Numbered from the stretch's first letter, positions 45,147 to 55,860 are shown. The stretch is DNA of 64,000 nt from Pisolithus tinctorius (GCA_024663395.1 JANFAH010000006.1:1922001-1986000); one strand, 5' to 3'. Notes: generated by a model not told the origin, from the letters alone. Program-made: numbers and translations.

Positions 45147-48100
45147 TTTGTATGTCCCCTCTTGTACTTATAGTTGTTCTTGTTCTTCGTCTGCTCACTT
45201 TGACCGAGAAGTCGTTAAACTCCTAAACCCACATATATCATTTCTTTGCTCAGATACTCCTGTAACATCACTTACTATGCCTCCTTCAGTTTCAAGCTTC
45301 CAGAGCTCTTTTTATCTTGATGTCTTCTCTTCTTCGTTATCTAATCCTTCAAAAGCACCAGATCCCCTTCCTATTCAGAAAACTGAAAAACAGCTTCACT
45401 TTTACTATTCCCTATCTGACTTTCTTGATTTGTTACGTTTTAGAAAAAGCCTTGCTACAGATACAGAAGACTCAGCCGATGAAACAGGTCAGCCGGTGTA
45501 TGGAGCATACAAGCGCGTCGATCGTAAAGTCAAGCCAGTGCCTGGAGTCTATCCAGAGGATGCTCGAGTCCATCGCCAGTTTCCAGAAGACCCCCTTGCA
45601 TCACTCACACCTCTCACTTGTCACCCTCCTGTGTTCATTCCCACAAGGAAGCTTACTCAAGAGCGCCTTACCTCCATGAAGATTAACGCTGATGGCTTTC
45701 TCTGGCCAGAAGAGGAAAAACTTTTTTCGCATGTCATGAAGCTTAATGAGCGTGCCTTGGCGTTCAATGAACCGGAGAGAGGAAACTTTCGTTCGGACTA
45801 TTTTTCGCCTTACATCATTCCTGTCCTGCCGCACGAACCATGGGAGTTTCGTAACATTCCAATTCCCCCTGGCATACGAGAACATGTCATACAGCTTCTT
45901 CGGGAGAAGATCGCCGCTGGTCTCTACGAGCCGGCCCAATCATCCTATCGCTCCAAATGGTTCTGCGTTATGAAAAAGAATGGCAAGATCCGTATCATTC
46001 ATGATCTACAGCCTCTGAATAAGGTTACCATTCGAGACGCTGGTGTTCCACCAATATTGGACGACTTTGTGGAGCCGTTTGCCGGTCGTCAATGCTACAC
46101 AGTCTTTGATCTATTTTCAGGATTTGATGCACGCCAACTCCATCCCGATAGCCGAGATCTGACATCCTTCATGACGCCTCTTGGCTTACTGCGCCATACT
46201 GCCATGCCTCAAGGCTACACCAACTCACCATCGGAGTTTCAGAATTGTACAGCTTTCATTCTACAGGACGAAATCCCTCACGTTGCCAACGTTTTCATCG
46301 ACGATCTGCCAGTCAAAGGCCCTGCAACCCGTTATGAAGATGCCGATGGCAATGCCGAAACGTTACCCGAGAATCCTGGCATACGTCGCTTCATTTGGGA
46401 ACATGCTGTAGACGTGCATAGAGTCATGCATCGGTTTGCTCATGCCGGCGGAACGTTTTCTGGCTTGAAATCTCAGGTCTGCCAGCCTCATGTTATCATT
46501 CTTGGTCAAGCATGCCATCCTCATGGTCGCTCTCCTGACGACCACAAGGTGAAGAAGGTCGTCAACTGGCCAACGCTCACTACGCCCAAAGATGTTCGCT
46601 CATTCCTAGGTCTCTGTGGTACTGTTCGTATCTGGATTGCGAACTACTCGCAGTTGGCTCGCCCACTCGTTGACCTCTATCGCAAGAATGCTCCGTTCAT
46701 TTGGGATCAGCCCCAGCAAGATGCGTTTGATGCCTTGAAGCTCGCCGTCTCATCTGCTCCTGCCCTTCGCCCCGTTGACTACTCATCTGACCTGCCAGTC
46801 ATTCTTTCCGTTGACACCAGTAACATCGCCATTGGATTCGTTCTCTCTCAGTATGATGAAGAAGGTCGCAAACGTCCTGCTCGCTATGGCTCACTCCCCA
46901 TCAATGAACGTGAATCTCGCTACAGTCAGCCTAAGCTCGAGCTCTATGGTCTCTTCAGAGCACTTCGTCACTACCGTCTATATCTCTATGGCATTCGTCA
47001 TCTATGGGTAGAGGTTGATGCGAAGTACATCAAAGGTATGCTCAATGATCCAGATCTTCAACCTAACGCTACTGTCAATCGCTGGATCGAGGGTATACTT
47101 CTCTTTGACTTTAAGCTCATTCATGTCCCTGCTGTTCGTCACCGAGCCCCAGATGCCCTTTCCAGACGTCAACCTACAGAAGAGGAGTATGAAGAAGGCG
47201 AAGCTGATGCAGAAGAAGCTGATGAGTGGTTGGAGAGTTTTCTTTTTACAGATGCCCATCCATCTTCAGTCAGCGCAACTCGTCGACGACTTGTGTGCGG
47301 GTCCACATATGCCGTTACCCTCCCTTCATTCCTTTCCAGTGATACGTCTCAGGATGTCCTCTTACGTCGAGTCCTACACTTCCTTCGTACTACAGAACTT
47401 CCCCCATTCCCTTCCAACACTGCTCGCAAGCGCTTCATTCGCAGGTCCCTTCAGTTCTTCCTTCGTGGAGACCAGCTCTTTAAACGTCGAGGTCCCCATC
47501 CTCCAGCCAAGGTCATTTTCGATCCCCATCTCCGTGTCCAGATCCTCAGTCATGCTCATGAAGAACTCGGTCATCGTGGAGTTTTTGGAGTCTTTCATAC
47601 AGTCAGACAGCGCTTTTACTGGCCTCAGATGTACCAGGACGTTGCCCATCATGTCCGCTCTTGCCATGAATGCCAGGTCCGAAGCACTCGTAAAGCAGAG
47701 GTTCCCATCACCGTTTCTGCTTCCCCCAGAATCTTTATGAAGGTCTACGTCGACGTCATGCTCATGCCAAAAGCACGTGGTTATCGCTATCTTGTCGCAG
47801 CTCGAGATGATCTTTCCCTCGCTGCAGAAGGTCGTGCTCTTCGTCATGCCAATGCAGACAGTCTCGCTAAGTTCTTCTGGGAAGAAGTCTTCTGTCATTA
47901 TGGTGTTGTTGCCCAGGTTGTCACTGATAATGGCAGTGAGGTCAAGGGCGCCTTTGAGAAACTCATGAAGCATTACTCCATTCCCCAGATTCGTATCTCC
48001 CCGTATAATTCCAAGGCAAATGGAGTTGTAGAACGTGGTCACTTTGTTATCAGAGAAGCTATCATCAAAGCTTGTGAAGGAGATCTTTCCCTTTGGCCGT

Positions 48101-48762
48101 CCAAGGTCCATCATGCATTCTTCGCAGACAAGGTCACTACTCGTCGCTCCACTGGATTCAGCCCCTACTTCCTGCTACATGGTCTTGATCCTGTCCTGCC
48201 TTTTGATCTCTTCGAGTCTACCTGTCTCGTTGAAGGGTTTTACTCTGGAATGTCGTCTCAAGAGCTTCTCGCACTTCGCATTCGTCAGTTGGAAAAGAGA
48301 GAGGAAGATATCAATGCCGCTTTCACTACTTTGCAGAAGTCTCGTTTACGCTCCAAGGGTCAGTTTGAGAAGAGGTATGCTTTACGGTTGATGAAGTCAG
48401 CTTATGAGCCAGGAGATTTGGTGTTGGTTCGCAACACACAGATAGAGAAAGAACTGGATCGCAAGTCAAAGCCACGCTACCTTGGTCCCTATGAGGTCGT
48501 TCGTCGCACCAAGGGAGGCTCCTATGTCCTTAAAGAACTCGATGGCACCATTTCTGCTCGAGGTGTTGCAGCGTTTCGGCTCATTCCTTACTATTCTCGC
48601 CACACTCCCTTACCCAGTGTTATGGAAGAAGAAAGAGATGAAGAAGAGGATAATAACAGCAGTAACGATGACGACAGTGATGATGATGACGATGATGAAG
48701 ATGAAACAAATGATGAAAACAAAGACACCAATAACGACTACGACTCAGACGACTATTCATGA
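44527..48762 (+). CDS. Gypsy Pol: reverse transcriptase, RNase H, integrase
   Basis: Open in the +1 frame from 44527; real pol sequence starts after about 45,150, so expression probably needs a +1 shift within the 620-bp overlap. RT motifs: RIIHDLQPLNKVT, FDLFSGFDARQL, MPQGYTNSP and VFIDDLPV (FIDD in place of YxDD). RNase H: VILSVDTSNIAIGFVL. Integrase: HHCC finger (HEELGHRG, CHECQVR), catalytic Asp in VYVDVM and VTDNGSE, Glu in GVVERGH, then a GPY motif (YLGPYEVV). No chromodomain; instead a tail of about 40 acidic residues (EDNNSSNDDDSDDDDDDEDE). The RT, RNase H and integrase motifs look intact. Confidence 0.94.
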   Translation: MTLSPRNSSTSCACPTTCPVCPRIYPPHFRHLTLICSTLVLALASICLAHPCFSLHNSTTTYAGISIHLVQLFLCHCYPQLPKPCLMLPLVKSQLPCQSLIAMLSCVVPLLDGLLICKKLQRTIQVRWMKRTQVHSQTPVFISLPVQSVLPQPQLILPLSKQFHTQTTFLLLLPQIQLKTGPVIFSDVFLHFLPYLIIYFSSSLKIDLYVPSCTYSCSCSSSAHFDREVVKLLNPHISFLCSDTPVTSLTMPPSVSSFQSSFYLDVFSSSLSNPSKAPDPLPIQKTEKQLHFYYSLSDFLDLLRFRKSLATDTEDSADETGQPVYGAYKRVDRKVKPVPGVYPEDARVHRQFPEDPLASLTPLTCHPPVFIPTRKLTQERLTSMKINADGFLWPEEEKLFSHVMKLNERALAFNEPERGNFRSDYFSPYIIPVLPHEPWEFRNIPIPPGIREHVIQLLREKIAAGLYEPAQSSYRSKWFCVMKKNGKIRIIHDLQPLNKVTIRDAGVPPILDDFVEPFAGRQCYTVFDLFSGFDARQLHPDSRDLTSFMTPLGLLRHTAMPQGYTNSPSEFQNCTAFILQDEIPHVANVFIDDLPVKGPATRYEDADGNAETLPENPGIRRFIWEHAVDVHRVMHRFAHAGGTFSGLKSQVCQPHVIILGQACHPHGRSPDDHKVKKVVNWPTLTTPKDVRSFLGLCGTVRIWIANYSQLARPLVDLYRKNAPFIWDQPQQDAFDALKLAVSSAPALRPVDYSSDLPVILSVDTSNIAIGFVLSQYDEEGRKRPARYGSLPINERESRYSQPKLELYGLFRALRHYRLYLYGIRHLWVEVDAKYIKGMLNDPDLQPNATVNRWIEGILLFDFKLIHVPAVRHRAPDALSRRQPTEEEYEEGEADAEEADEWLESFLFTDAHPSSVSATRRRLVCGSTYAVTLPSFLSSDTSQDVLLRRVLHFLRTTELPPFPSNTARKRFIRRSLQFFLRGDQLFKRRGPHPPAKVIFDPHLRVQILSHAHEELGHRGVFGVFHTVRQRFYWPQMYQDVAHHVRSCHECQVRSTRKAEVPITVSASPRIFMKVYVDVMLMPKARGYRYLVAARDDLSLAAEGRALRHANADSLAKFFWEEVFCHYGVVAQVVTDNGSEVKGAFEKLMKHYSIPQIRISPYNSKANGVVERGHFVIREAIIKACEGDLSLWPSKVHHAFFADKVTTRRSTGFSPYFLLHGLDPVLPFDLFESTCLVEGFYSGMSSQELLALRIRQLEKREEDINAAFTTLQKSRLRSKGQFEKRYALRLMKSAYEPGDLVLVRNTQIEKELDRKSKPRYLGPYEVVRRTKGGSYVLKELDGTISARGVAAFRLIPYYSRHTPLPSVMEEERDEEEDNNSSNDDDSDDDDDDEDETNDENKDTNNDYDSDDYS

Positions 48763-48884
48763 TTTCCCTTTTTTCATTTCTTACGATACTGATTGCCTGT
48801 CATTCCTTCATTTTCTTTTTGTTTTCCCTGGGTTCCCTGCATTGGTCGCAATCGGGGACGATTGCATTTCTTCTTGCCGGTGGA

Positions 48885-50701
48885 TGTCACACACCAAAGG
48901 TGTTGTGGACATGGTTACAGCTGACTCTGCCTAACTCGTTGACGAGTTGTGCGCAATGCCCAAGCATGCAGATGAAGACTAAAGGCCTCATGCGTAGAAA
49001 GACTGTTGGACGTGAACAGTCATCCTTCGCACAAGAACGAGTCATCGGTGCTAAAGAGAGAAGAGGAAGCGAGTTAAGCGCGCATTAAAAGTTTTTAGCG
49101 CCCGTGTACAGCATTCCGGTTTTCGTCGTATCTCTGCCGTTTCCAAAGATATCAACTCGGTTCACATACTCGCTTAAAGTGCTCAGCCCCACGATTCTTC
49201 CTTCCAAATTTGGAGAGGATCCTCGCACCCTGCGCGTTTCTACAGCACTCCATCCATCAAACGCTCATTTCGCTAAGTCCATCAATCATGGCCACCTCTT
49301 CATCAGTCATCTCGCTTGTCTCATTTGCCAGAGACAGTGGCTACGTATATCTGCCAGGCATTCCCACCAGCTTCCGTCCTGAAGCCCCCTGGTTCATCCC
49401 ATCATTGTCAGCCCCATCTCATCCCATGCAGCTTGGTCAGCGTGTTCTCCTTGTCAGTATGACTTCCAGAAGGACGTTCTTTGGTCGCCTCAGGTCTGTC
49501 ACTCGGTTAGAAAGGTCTTATGTGGTCGTTTCAGTCTCCCCGGTTGATGAAGCATATGGATCATTCCTCCCTGCTCCCTGCACCGTCTTTATTCCAATCT
49601 CGTCCATCATTCTTCCTGCATTGCAACAGCTGCAGTATAATCTACTGTCCTCCAGCCTCCCTGATCGCATTCATGACGAGTATGACATGCATCTTGCCTT
49701 CTTACTGCAAGATCCAGCAGAAGACGTCCCCCCTTCTCCTCCTTCTCCATCAGAGCCCCATTCATGAAGTTTTTGTTAACTTCACTGAGAGGATGGAAGG
49801 GTGGGAGACGCAATCACGTATGCTCTCATTGCCCCACAGACCCCCAACGCCCTAGCCCCCTTTGACACCTGACTCATGCCCTTCAATTCTGGAATTAATA
49901 CTTCCCTATCTGGAAACACCATCCATCTGTCATGCCATCTTTGGATCTAGAGATGTCTCCGCCGAGATCTAACTTGCATCGCCACCCCCTAATGTGATAT
50001 CAGTGCGCTTACTCAGTTTCTGATTCTATTTGACTCATTTTGTGATATTTTGACTATCCTTGACTCGTTCATTGCCAATACTTACCAATCCTCTTTGCTT
50101 GCTTACTTATCGTTTCTCGCTTACTCATCATGATTACTCAGTCCTTACTCATTACTTACCAGGTGTTTGTGCCTTGTTTGTCACAAGCTGTGCTTCCCCC
50201 ACAGTATATAAACCCCCATGTACTTAGCTACCCACAATCAATCAGAATCAATTCAGAAGCAATCCAGAAGTCAGCTCAGCTCAGCATATCTCGTCATCGA
50301 CAGTTGAGGCTCATTTGGAAGAGTCTATCTGTCTTCATTTATATCATTGTATCATCAGTGCTTAGTCAGCAACCTCTTGTTTAGTCATCCATCCACTCCT
50401 GCGTAACTCGTCATCGACTTGTGCCAGGAGCACGTCCTATCGAAATCCATTTACTCCCAAGTCCTTTCAGCTGAACACCCCTGCTCTGTTCAGCATCCCC
50501 TTCTCAATCAGCGTTCATTCATCCTCTCCTGCATAACTCGTCGACGACTTGCGCCAGGAGCCCTCTACTTGAAGTCCCCCCCCCACACATTTAGGTTTCT
50601 CTGCACTCCAGGTTCCGCGGAGGCAAACCACCACTCGCTCTTATTTGTCTTTTGTGTTGGATTTGTTTGGTTTTCACCAGCATTCCTCACTTTGACTCAC
50701 A
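48885..50701 (+). repeat. Gypsy 3' LTR
   Basis: Copy of 39288-41104 shifted by 9,597 bp; nearly identical, indicating a recent insertion. Confidence 0.95.
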
Positions 50702-50705
50702 GCGC

Positions 50706-51188
50706 TCACTCAGTCCAGCCTCGGCCTCGCCAATCCCGTATCTCCAGTTGGTCTAGTGCGGTAGACACTGCTTTGCAGTGTCTGTCATTTCGGTTGAATC
50801 CTGCCCGGTCGTGTCCCCGGTCCACTCTGTCCCGGTCTCCGTCATCTTAGTCACATCTTACTAATACTTCCCTTACCAATCATCTTAGCAATCCTTGCGA
50901 GACCGGCATTACCAGTCTCCGTACTATGGTTACTTCTGGTATATAAACTCGTAGATACTCGGCCTGTACTCCTTAGTCTGAAATCAACTAAGTATCTCTG
51001 ATAACCCCGCCTTGGCCTCGGACTCGGACTGAGATCCACGCAAGGGAATAGCGCTGTATCTTCAGTCGCTAAGTCCAATCAGTCCAACTACCTGTATCCT
51101 CGACTCCTCTCCTGATCCCGACCCCTCGGCCTCGTGCCTGCTTCGGTCTCCAGTCCGGCCTCAACCCGGACAATCCCCGTACTTGACA
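50706..51188. mobile_element. LTR-like insertion (about 526 bp), right part
   Basis: Continues the 43-bp piece at 39245. Contains a TATATAAA-type box near 50,940 as in an LTR promoter, and ends TGACA. No coding region. A solo LTR is the best reading; a small non-autonomous LTR element is the alternative. Confidence 0.7.
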
Positions 51189-52064
51189 CCAATGGACTTC
51201 AGTACCTTGCCTTGGAAGGATACTGTACTGGTGACCCTGCGGCATGCCGTGCAAATTGAGTGGAATTCAATGACTGCCAAAGAAAGAGTGAACATGGAGG
51301 GTTTATCACTCATTAGTTGTCCTGCTCAGGACACTATAGGTGGATGAGCACTCACCTTACAAGAGAGGTTCACTGTGGCCGCCAACCCAAAAGGTGGGTG
51401 AGGTCACAATCGACAGGAGCAAGGAGGGCTGTCAAATGAGGTGGTGCTTGCCATTGGCATGCAAGTCATGGTCATGTTCAACATTGCAACCGATCTCGAC
51501 TTGGCCAATGGGGCACGAGGCTGCATGGTTGACATTGTACTTGACTTGAGAGAGAGTGCCATCAGCTCTGAGAAGAATGTGATTCAATTGCAATATCCTC
51601 CTCTGTATGTGCTGGTGGAGATGAAACGTACCAGGGTGAATGCACTGGAAGGACTGCGTGGAGGCATGCTGCCAGTGACACCAATCTCTAGAATGTTCAC
51701 CATCACAATGGCAGCAGGCAAGCAATCAACAATCAGCCGATTGCAGTTGCCGATAACACCAGCATATGCATTTACGGATTATCGCGCGCAAGCTCAAACA
51801 CTCGAGCATTGCGTAGTCGACATCGGCACGCCACCTAGTGGTCAGTTGACTCCGTTTAACGCGTACGTGGCACTCTCGCGTAGCCGCGGGCGTGAGACGA
51901 TCCGGCTGCTAAGAGACTTCGACGTCCGACTGTTCACTCAGCATCCTAGTGAATACTTGCGTAGGGAAGACGAGCATCTACACAAAATGGATGAAGAGAC
52001 AAGGGAATGGTGGGAGCAGACAAAGACGACAGAAGGGATATATAGACGAATAGCGACTGATTGA
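51189..52064 (+). pseudogene. PIF1-type helicase, C-terminal part
   Basis: Resumes the reading with DFSTLPWKDTVLVTLRHAVQ, then VLAIGMQVMVMFNIATDLDLANGARG, TPAYAFTDYRAQAQTLEHCVVDIG and NAYVALSRSRGRETIRLLRDFD, the final motifs of PIF1-like helicases. Two in-frame TGA codons (51345-51347 and 51399-51401) sit at places where an Arg would fit, as from CGA. The gene was therefore dead by insertion and by nonsense changes. Confidence 0.82.
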
Positions 52065-52525
52065 TGGTAGATAACGACAAAAATACACTTCGGTCTACTT
52101 CTGTACTAATTGCCCTTGCCTTGCCTGGCAACCTTTGCCTTGCGTGGCAATGGGTGGTTGGATGGAGCAGTCGCGACTGGTGGGTTTTCCCGGGCGGAGT
52201 CGATTGACTGGCATGTGCGCGGATGTCGAAAAAAGCGTCTCACATTTCGGGCTGGAGTGACCTTGTAAACAAGGTGACATCCATAAAAAAGGTGCCTGCT
52301 GTCCCCGACGGCCCTATGCTCTAGTTTTGGCAAATACAGGGTAATATGGTCGTCAGGAAAACAACAAAATACTTTCGGTACTTTTTCCCCCCTGCCGCTG
52401 TAATGATAAGCAGCGAGTGGATCTCTCCGCATGGCTTAGGCCGTGCGAATTTTGCTAGGTTTCGTCTTGATGTCATGATGCTATGCACGTACCTGAGAGG
52501 TGCCGAGTAACTCCCTCCTTCACAA
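52065..52525. other. Border of nest / promoter of P-loop gene
   Basis: Imperfect repeats of TTGCCTTGC and GGCAATGG near 52,110-52,160; no gene. A Helitron 3' hairpin with CTRR end was looked for and not found with confidence. Confidence 0.5.
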
Positions 52526-53304
52526 ATGTCGCAAATTCCGCCCCTTCTCGGTGATGGCCATGGCCGATACCGCGTTCACATAGTGGGGAACAGCGGTCAG
52601 TGCCTCGACCACAAGCGCTTGCCTAATTGCTAACGTGTTGTAATATTGTCAGGCGCGGGCAAGGTGAGAAGCGCCCGCTGCCCAATAGCTTTCTTTGATT
52701 ACATGTCCTCCTGGTCAGTCCACACTGGGTGTGGAGCTCGCCTCTATCCTTGGTGTGCCGTATATCCCGCTGGACCCTCTCTTCTGGAACCCGAACTGGA
52801 CTCCAAGCACTCCAGAGGAATTCCAGGTCAAAGTTTTAAAACGCCTCATGGAAGATGAGAGAGGCTGGGTGGTCGACGGTAACTACGGATCCAGACTCGG
52901 GGACCTCGTTACGGAGAGAAGAACAGACATCGTGTGTATGTATGCAAGCGTTATTGGTCCTACGGCTGCATAGAACGCCTGCTCCAATGACTTTTGCAGG
53001 GTTGGATCCGCCGTTCGTGCTATATTTCGCCCGTCTCGTCGTACGTACGCTGCAAAGGTTGTTCGGCCTCAAGGACAACTGTGCACCTGGATGCAGTGAG
53101 ACCCTAGCACACGTTTTCCTATCGAAAGAGGAGAGTATCCTGTACTGGGCGATTACCCACCATTCAGTCGTGCGTCGCCGAGAAAGTGAGAATCTGCAAA
53201 GGTGGGGGGTTCACGTGGGAGGGAACATGAGGCGCATCGGAGGTTGGGGAACAGAGCTCAAGCTGTGGAAACAGGCGGTTGTGGACATGGTCAAAGGAAT
53301 GTAA
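52526..53304 (+). CDS. Adenylate-kinase-like P-loop NTPase
   Basis: Exons 52526-52595, 52653-52663 (11 nt), 52719-52935, 53000-53304, giving 200 aa. The Walker A GNSGAGKST (residues 21-29) is assembled over three exons, the middle one only 11 nt (GCGCGGGCAAG). LGVPYIPLDPLFWNPNW, WVVDGNYGSRLGDL and TDIVWLDPPFVLYFARLVVRTL match small kinase-like proteins of the FlaR/topology-modulation type seen in bacteria and fungi. The acceptor substrate is unknown. First host gene after the nest; intact. Confidence 0.85.
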
Positions 53305-53901
53305 TAGTCCATGTCGATAGCTGCATCGGCGGCTCATAACAATATTAGCAGCGCTCGAGATACTTATGTAGTGTGCTGCAACTTACTCTTGAAAAGGGGT
53401 CCCTTTGCGGCCTGGGGTAACCGACTCGTGTGTTACTCAACAGGCTGCACTGAATTTATACCCTAGTAGCGTAGTCAGCTTATCCAATCCAATCCAATAA
53501 ACATGGGCCTATGGTATAGTACATACCAGCATCCTATAGCTTTTCCTGTCCACACTACCAAACCTTGTTTTCGTGCAATCTGTGGAGGCGGTGGAGAAGA
53601 GGACGAGGACCGATTGATAATGAAATCAGACTATGTGCTTCAGACAGCTCGTGAACCAACTTACAGGTACTTCCTCGTCTTTAGCCACAGAAGTGGGAGC
53701 GGGCGCTGCTGGAGGCGGAGACGGTATGACGGAGGCGGAGGCGGGGCGTTACTGGCTCAGGCCCAGGCTCGGGGATAGAAACAGGCTCAAGTCCTATTTG
53801 TGGGCGGGTGCCAAACGGAGGGAGAGGGGGAGGGAGAGGGAGAGGGGGAGGCTAGGTCAAGACGTGTGAGTGAAAAAGAAAAGAAAAGAAAAACGACAGA
53901 A
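53305..53901. other. Low-complexity spacer
   Basis: Near 53,700-53,890 a strongly purine-rich stretch (GGAGGCGGAG and GGGAGAGG repeats, then AAAAGAAAAG). No gene called; on the minus strand proline-rich pieces (PAPTSVAKDEEVP) may be remnants of the ABP1 linker. Confidence 0.5.
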
Positions 53902-55314
53902 TTAAACACAGGCCGGAGGCGGAGGCGCCGCCTCTACCTCTGGATCGCTGGCCGACACAGAAACAGTAATTCCTACTGCCGCGCCTCTGATAACCACTGA
54001 ACCTACACGGGAACCAAACAGTCCAGAAAATGCTGTGGGAGCAGGTGATTTCCAAGAGGCAGCCTTGCTCCGTTGTTCCTCCTCCTCTGCTTGCCTCTTC
54101 GCTAGAGCCTGGCGCCCACTCCAGGTAAGCTTCTTAGGCCCTCCGGAGGGTGCACTCCTCACAACGGATGCCGCTTGTGCCTCTTGTGCCCGGCCTTCGA
54201 ACGGCTTTTTGAGCTTTCCAGGGGAAAGCTTAATTGGAATATACGCCGTCTCCTGGGAGAAAGGCACAAAAGTTGCAAAACAAGGGTCTGGATCCTTTTC
54301 CGCAGACTTTGTCGGAAGGTTTGATGAGGCGAGGGCAGCATATGTCTATGACAAGGTAGTCAATTTTGCTGTGCATATTACGAACAGGAACTGGATCGTT
54401 ACCAAAGGGCCGGCTCAAAATCAGTTGATATTGTAAGAGGACGAGAAGAAACCGGGGGAGGAAACGGAGGTGTGGCGGGAGTGCCTTCTCATGTATCGGC
54501 AGGTGCCCTTGTTGCTGCGATAGTCTTGGATGTAATTTGGCATCGTCGTACAAATAGTGGGACGGGAAGCCCTCGGGACCGCAGGCTTTAGTGCCGGTGT
54601 TGTAGCTGCTGGTCTAGGTGCCAACGATTGAAAGGGAACAACAGAAGGGTTTGGCGAAGGAGGCGCCTTCCGTATTGCTCCCATATCCGGCCTACCAACT
54701 GGCGTGCAGTTTATCCCAACAGGTGCGATCGGTTCAAATTCGCGCGCCTGCTCATCGTGAGCAAAATACAAGGCACCAGGAGCCGCTTCGAACCGCTTCA
54801 TAATCACCAGTGGAGCAACGTCCACCTTCGAAGAAATATCAGGATGACGAAGAGGAAATTGCAACGACAGACCTCGTAACGAGCATTGACGACGACGTGA
54901 GGTTCTCATAGGAGGCTGACTACAGAACTTGAACGCGTAAGGAAGAGACCTTTCTTCATCTCCGGAACGCCATCACCACACCAGTTGATCTGAACGAATT
55001 TGACCAATCGGTTCTAAGACGACGGTGCAGATAACAGACAAAATAACTCCAAGTGTCCGTTGGATCACTGGCATTAGGGTCAATAGCCCTTGCGAGTGCA
55101 TAATGGATCCTTCGGAATGCGTCAGTTTAACTCTACTGTGCGATGGGCGGTTTGCTTACCTGCCATTGGAGAATTCCTCGGCCAGTTCCCCGAGCCCGCC
55201 GTCGCCGGTAGATTGAACTTTTAAATTTCCACCTCTGTCGTACGTCAAAAGTGCCCAATCGATGTCCTTTCCAGCGACGATCTTTTGATACGTGTCGCTG
55301 ATTTCTCTGCTAGA
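53902..55314 (-). CDS. ABP1: ABP1/drebrin-like actin-binding protein, SH3 not found
   Basis: Actin-binding protein of cortical patches. The minus strand gives an ADF-homology domain over three exons: SSREISDTYQKIVAGKDIDW and GGLGELAEEFSNGR; IHYALARAIDPNASD; KFVQINWCGDGVPEMKKGLF. Then follow VDVAPLVIMKRFEAAPGAL, FEPIAPVGINCTPVGRPD, and the conserved linker KKLTWSGRQALAKRQAEEEEQ. The reading ends in EAAPPPPACV with a stop near 53,902. The C-terminal SH3 domain(s) normal in the family were not found on this strand down to 53,300. The first coding exon is uncertain (MNFDLE at 55673-55690 before a GT is a candidate). Several internal borders were not fixed; the gene may be truncated or a pseudogene. 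Confidence 0.7.
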
Positions 55315-55860
55315 CTAGTAGTTCACTTATAAAGATATCAGTCCCGCATACCCCGCATACAACCTTGGCTCAATATGTTAAACTGGGATAAAAAACCTGG
55401 AGGTCAACTTGAACACCGTCTTCCACAATAGAAACTGCACTCAGGTTGTGTTTTTTGTCACAAGCTCCCCCATTCAATGGGGTGCATACCCAGACCCCAC
55501 CAGCAACAGAGGCTGAGTTCGGGGCAGAGTCTTGTCATATGACGAAGCTGCCCCAAACTCGGTCCTGTGGCTGCTCCCGGATGGCACCCAAGCTTGGCAA
55601 GTGGGAAGCCAATGCAAAGTGCAGAAGTTCGTCGTACTATCTCGTACTTAGTAGCACCTCAGCTATACTGACCTCGAGGTCGAAATTCATGTTGCAATTC
55701 GGCATTCCGCCGAAAGCACTTGCCCCTTTGGGTGTATGATTGTCCAGTTTCTGCGGTGAAAATATAGTTGCCGCTAAGCTTTGTCATCGCAGCCTCACAG
55801 TGAGCGGTGAGCACAGGGTACTGAAGCACTGACGTCCGCCGCTTGCTGCCACTCTCAGCG

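Larger units (their letters stand above)
39288..50701 (+). mobile_element. Full-length Ty3/Gypsy retrotransposon
   Basis: 11.4 kb, with two 1,817-bp LTRs (39288-41104 and 48885-50701), each TGTCAC..CTCACA. A primer-binding site lies 2 bp inside the left LTR. It has a gag-protease frame and an RT-RNase H-integrase frame in +1 relation. A 4-bp duplication GCGC flanks it (39284-39287, 50702-50705), extendable to 5 bp if the first LTR base is counted. It lies inside the LTR-like insertion of the helicase gene. Order protease-RT-RNase H-integrase marks it as Gypsy-type. Confidence 0.95.

Noticed and set aside
38061..52064. A complete Helitron
   Set aside because: Only the helicase is present; no Rep/HUH motif, no TC start and no CTRR hairpin end was found.
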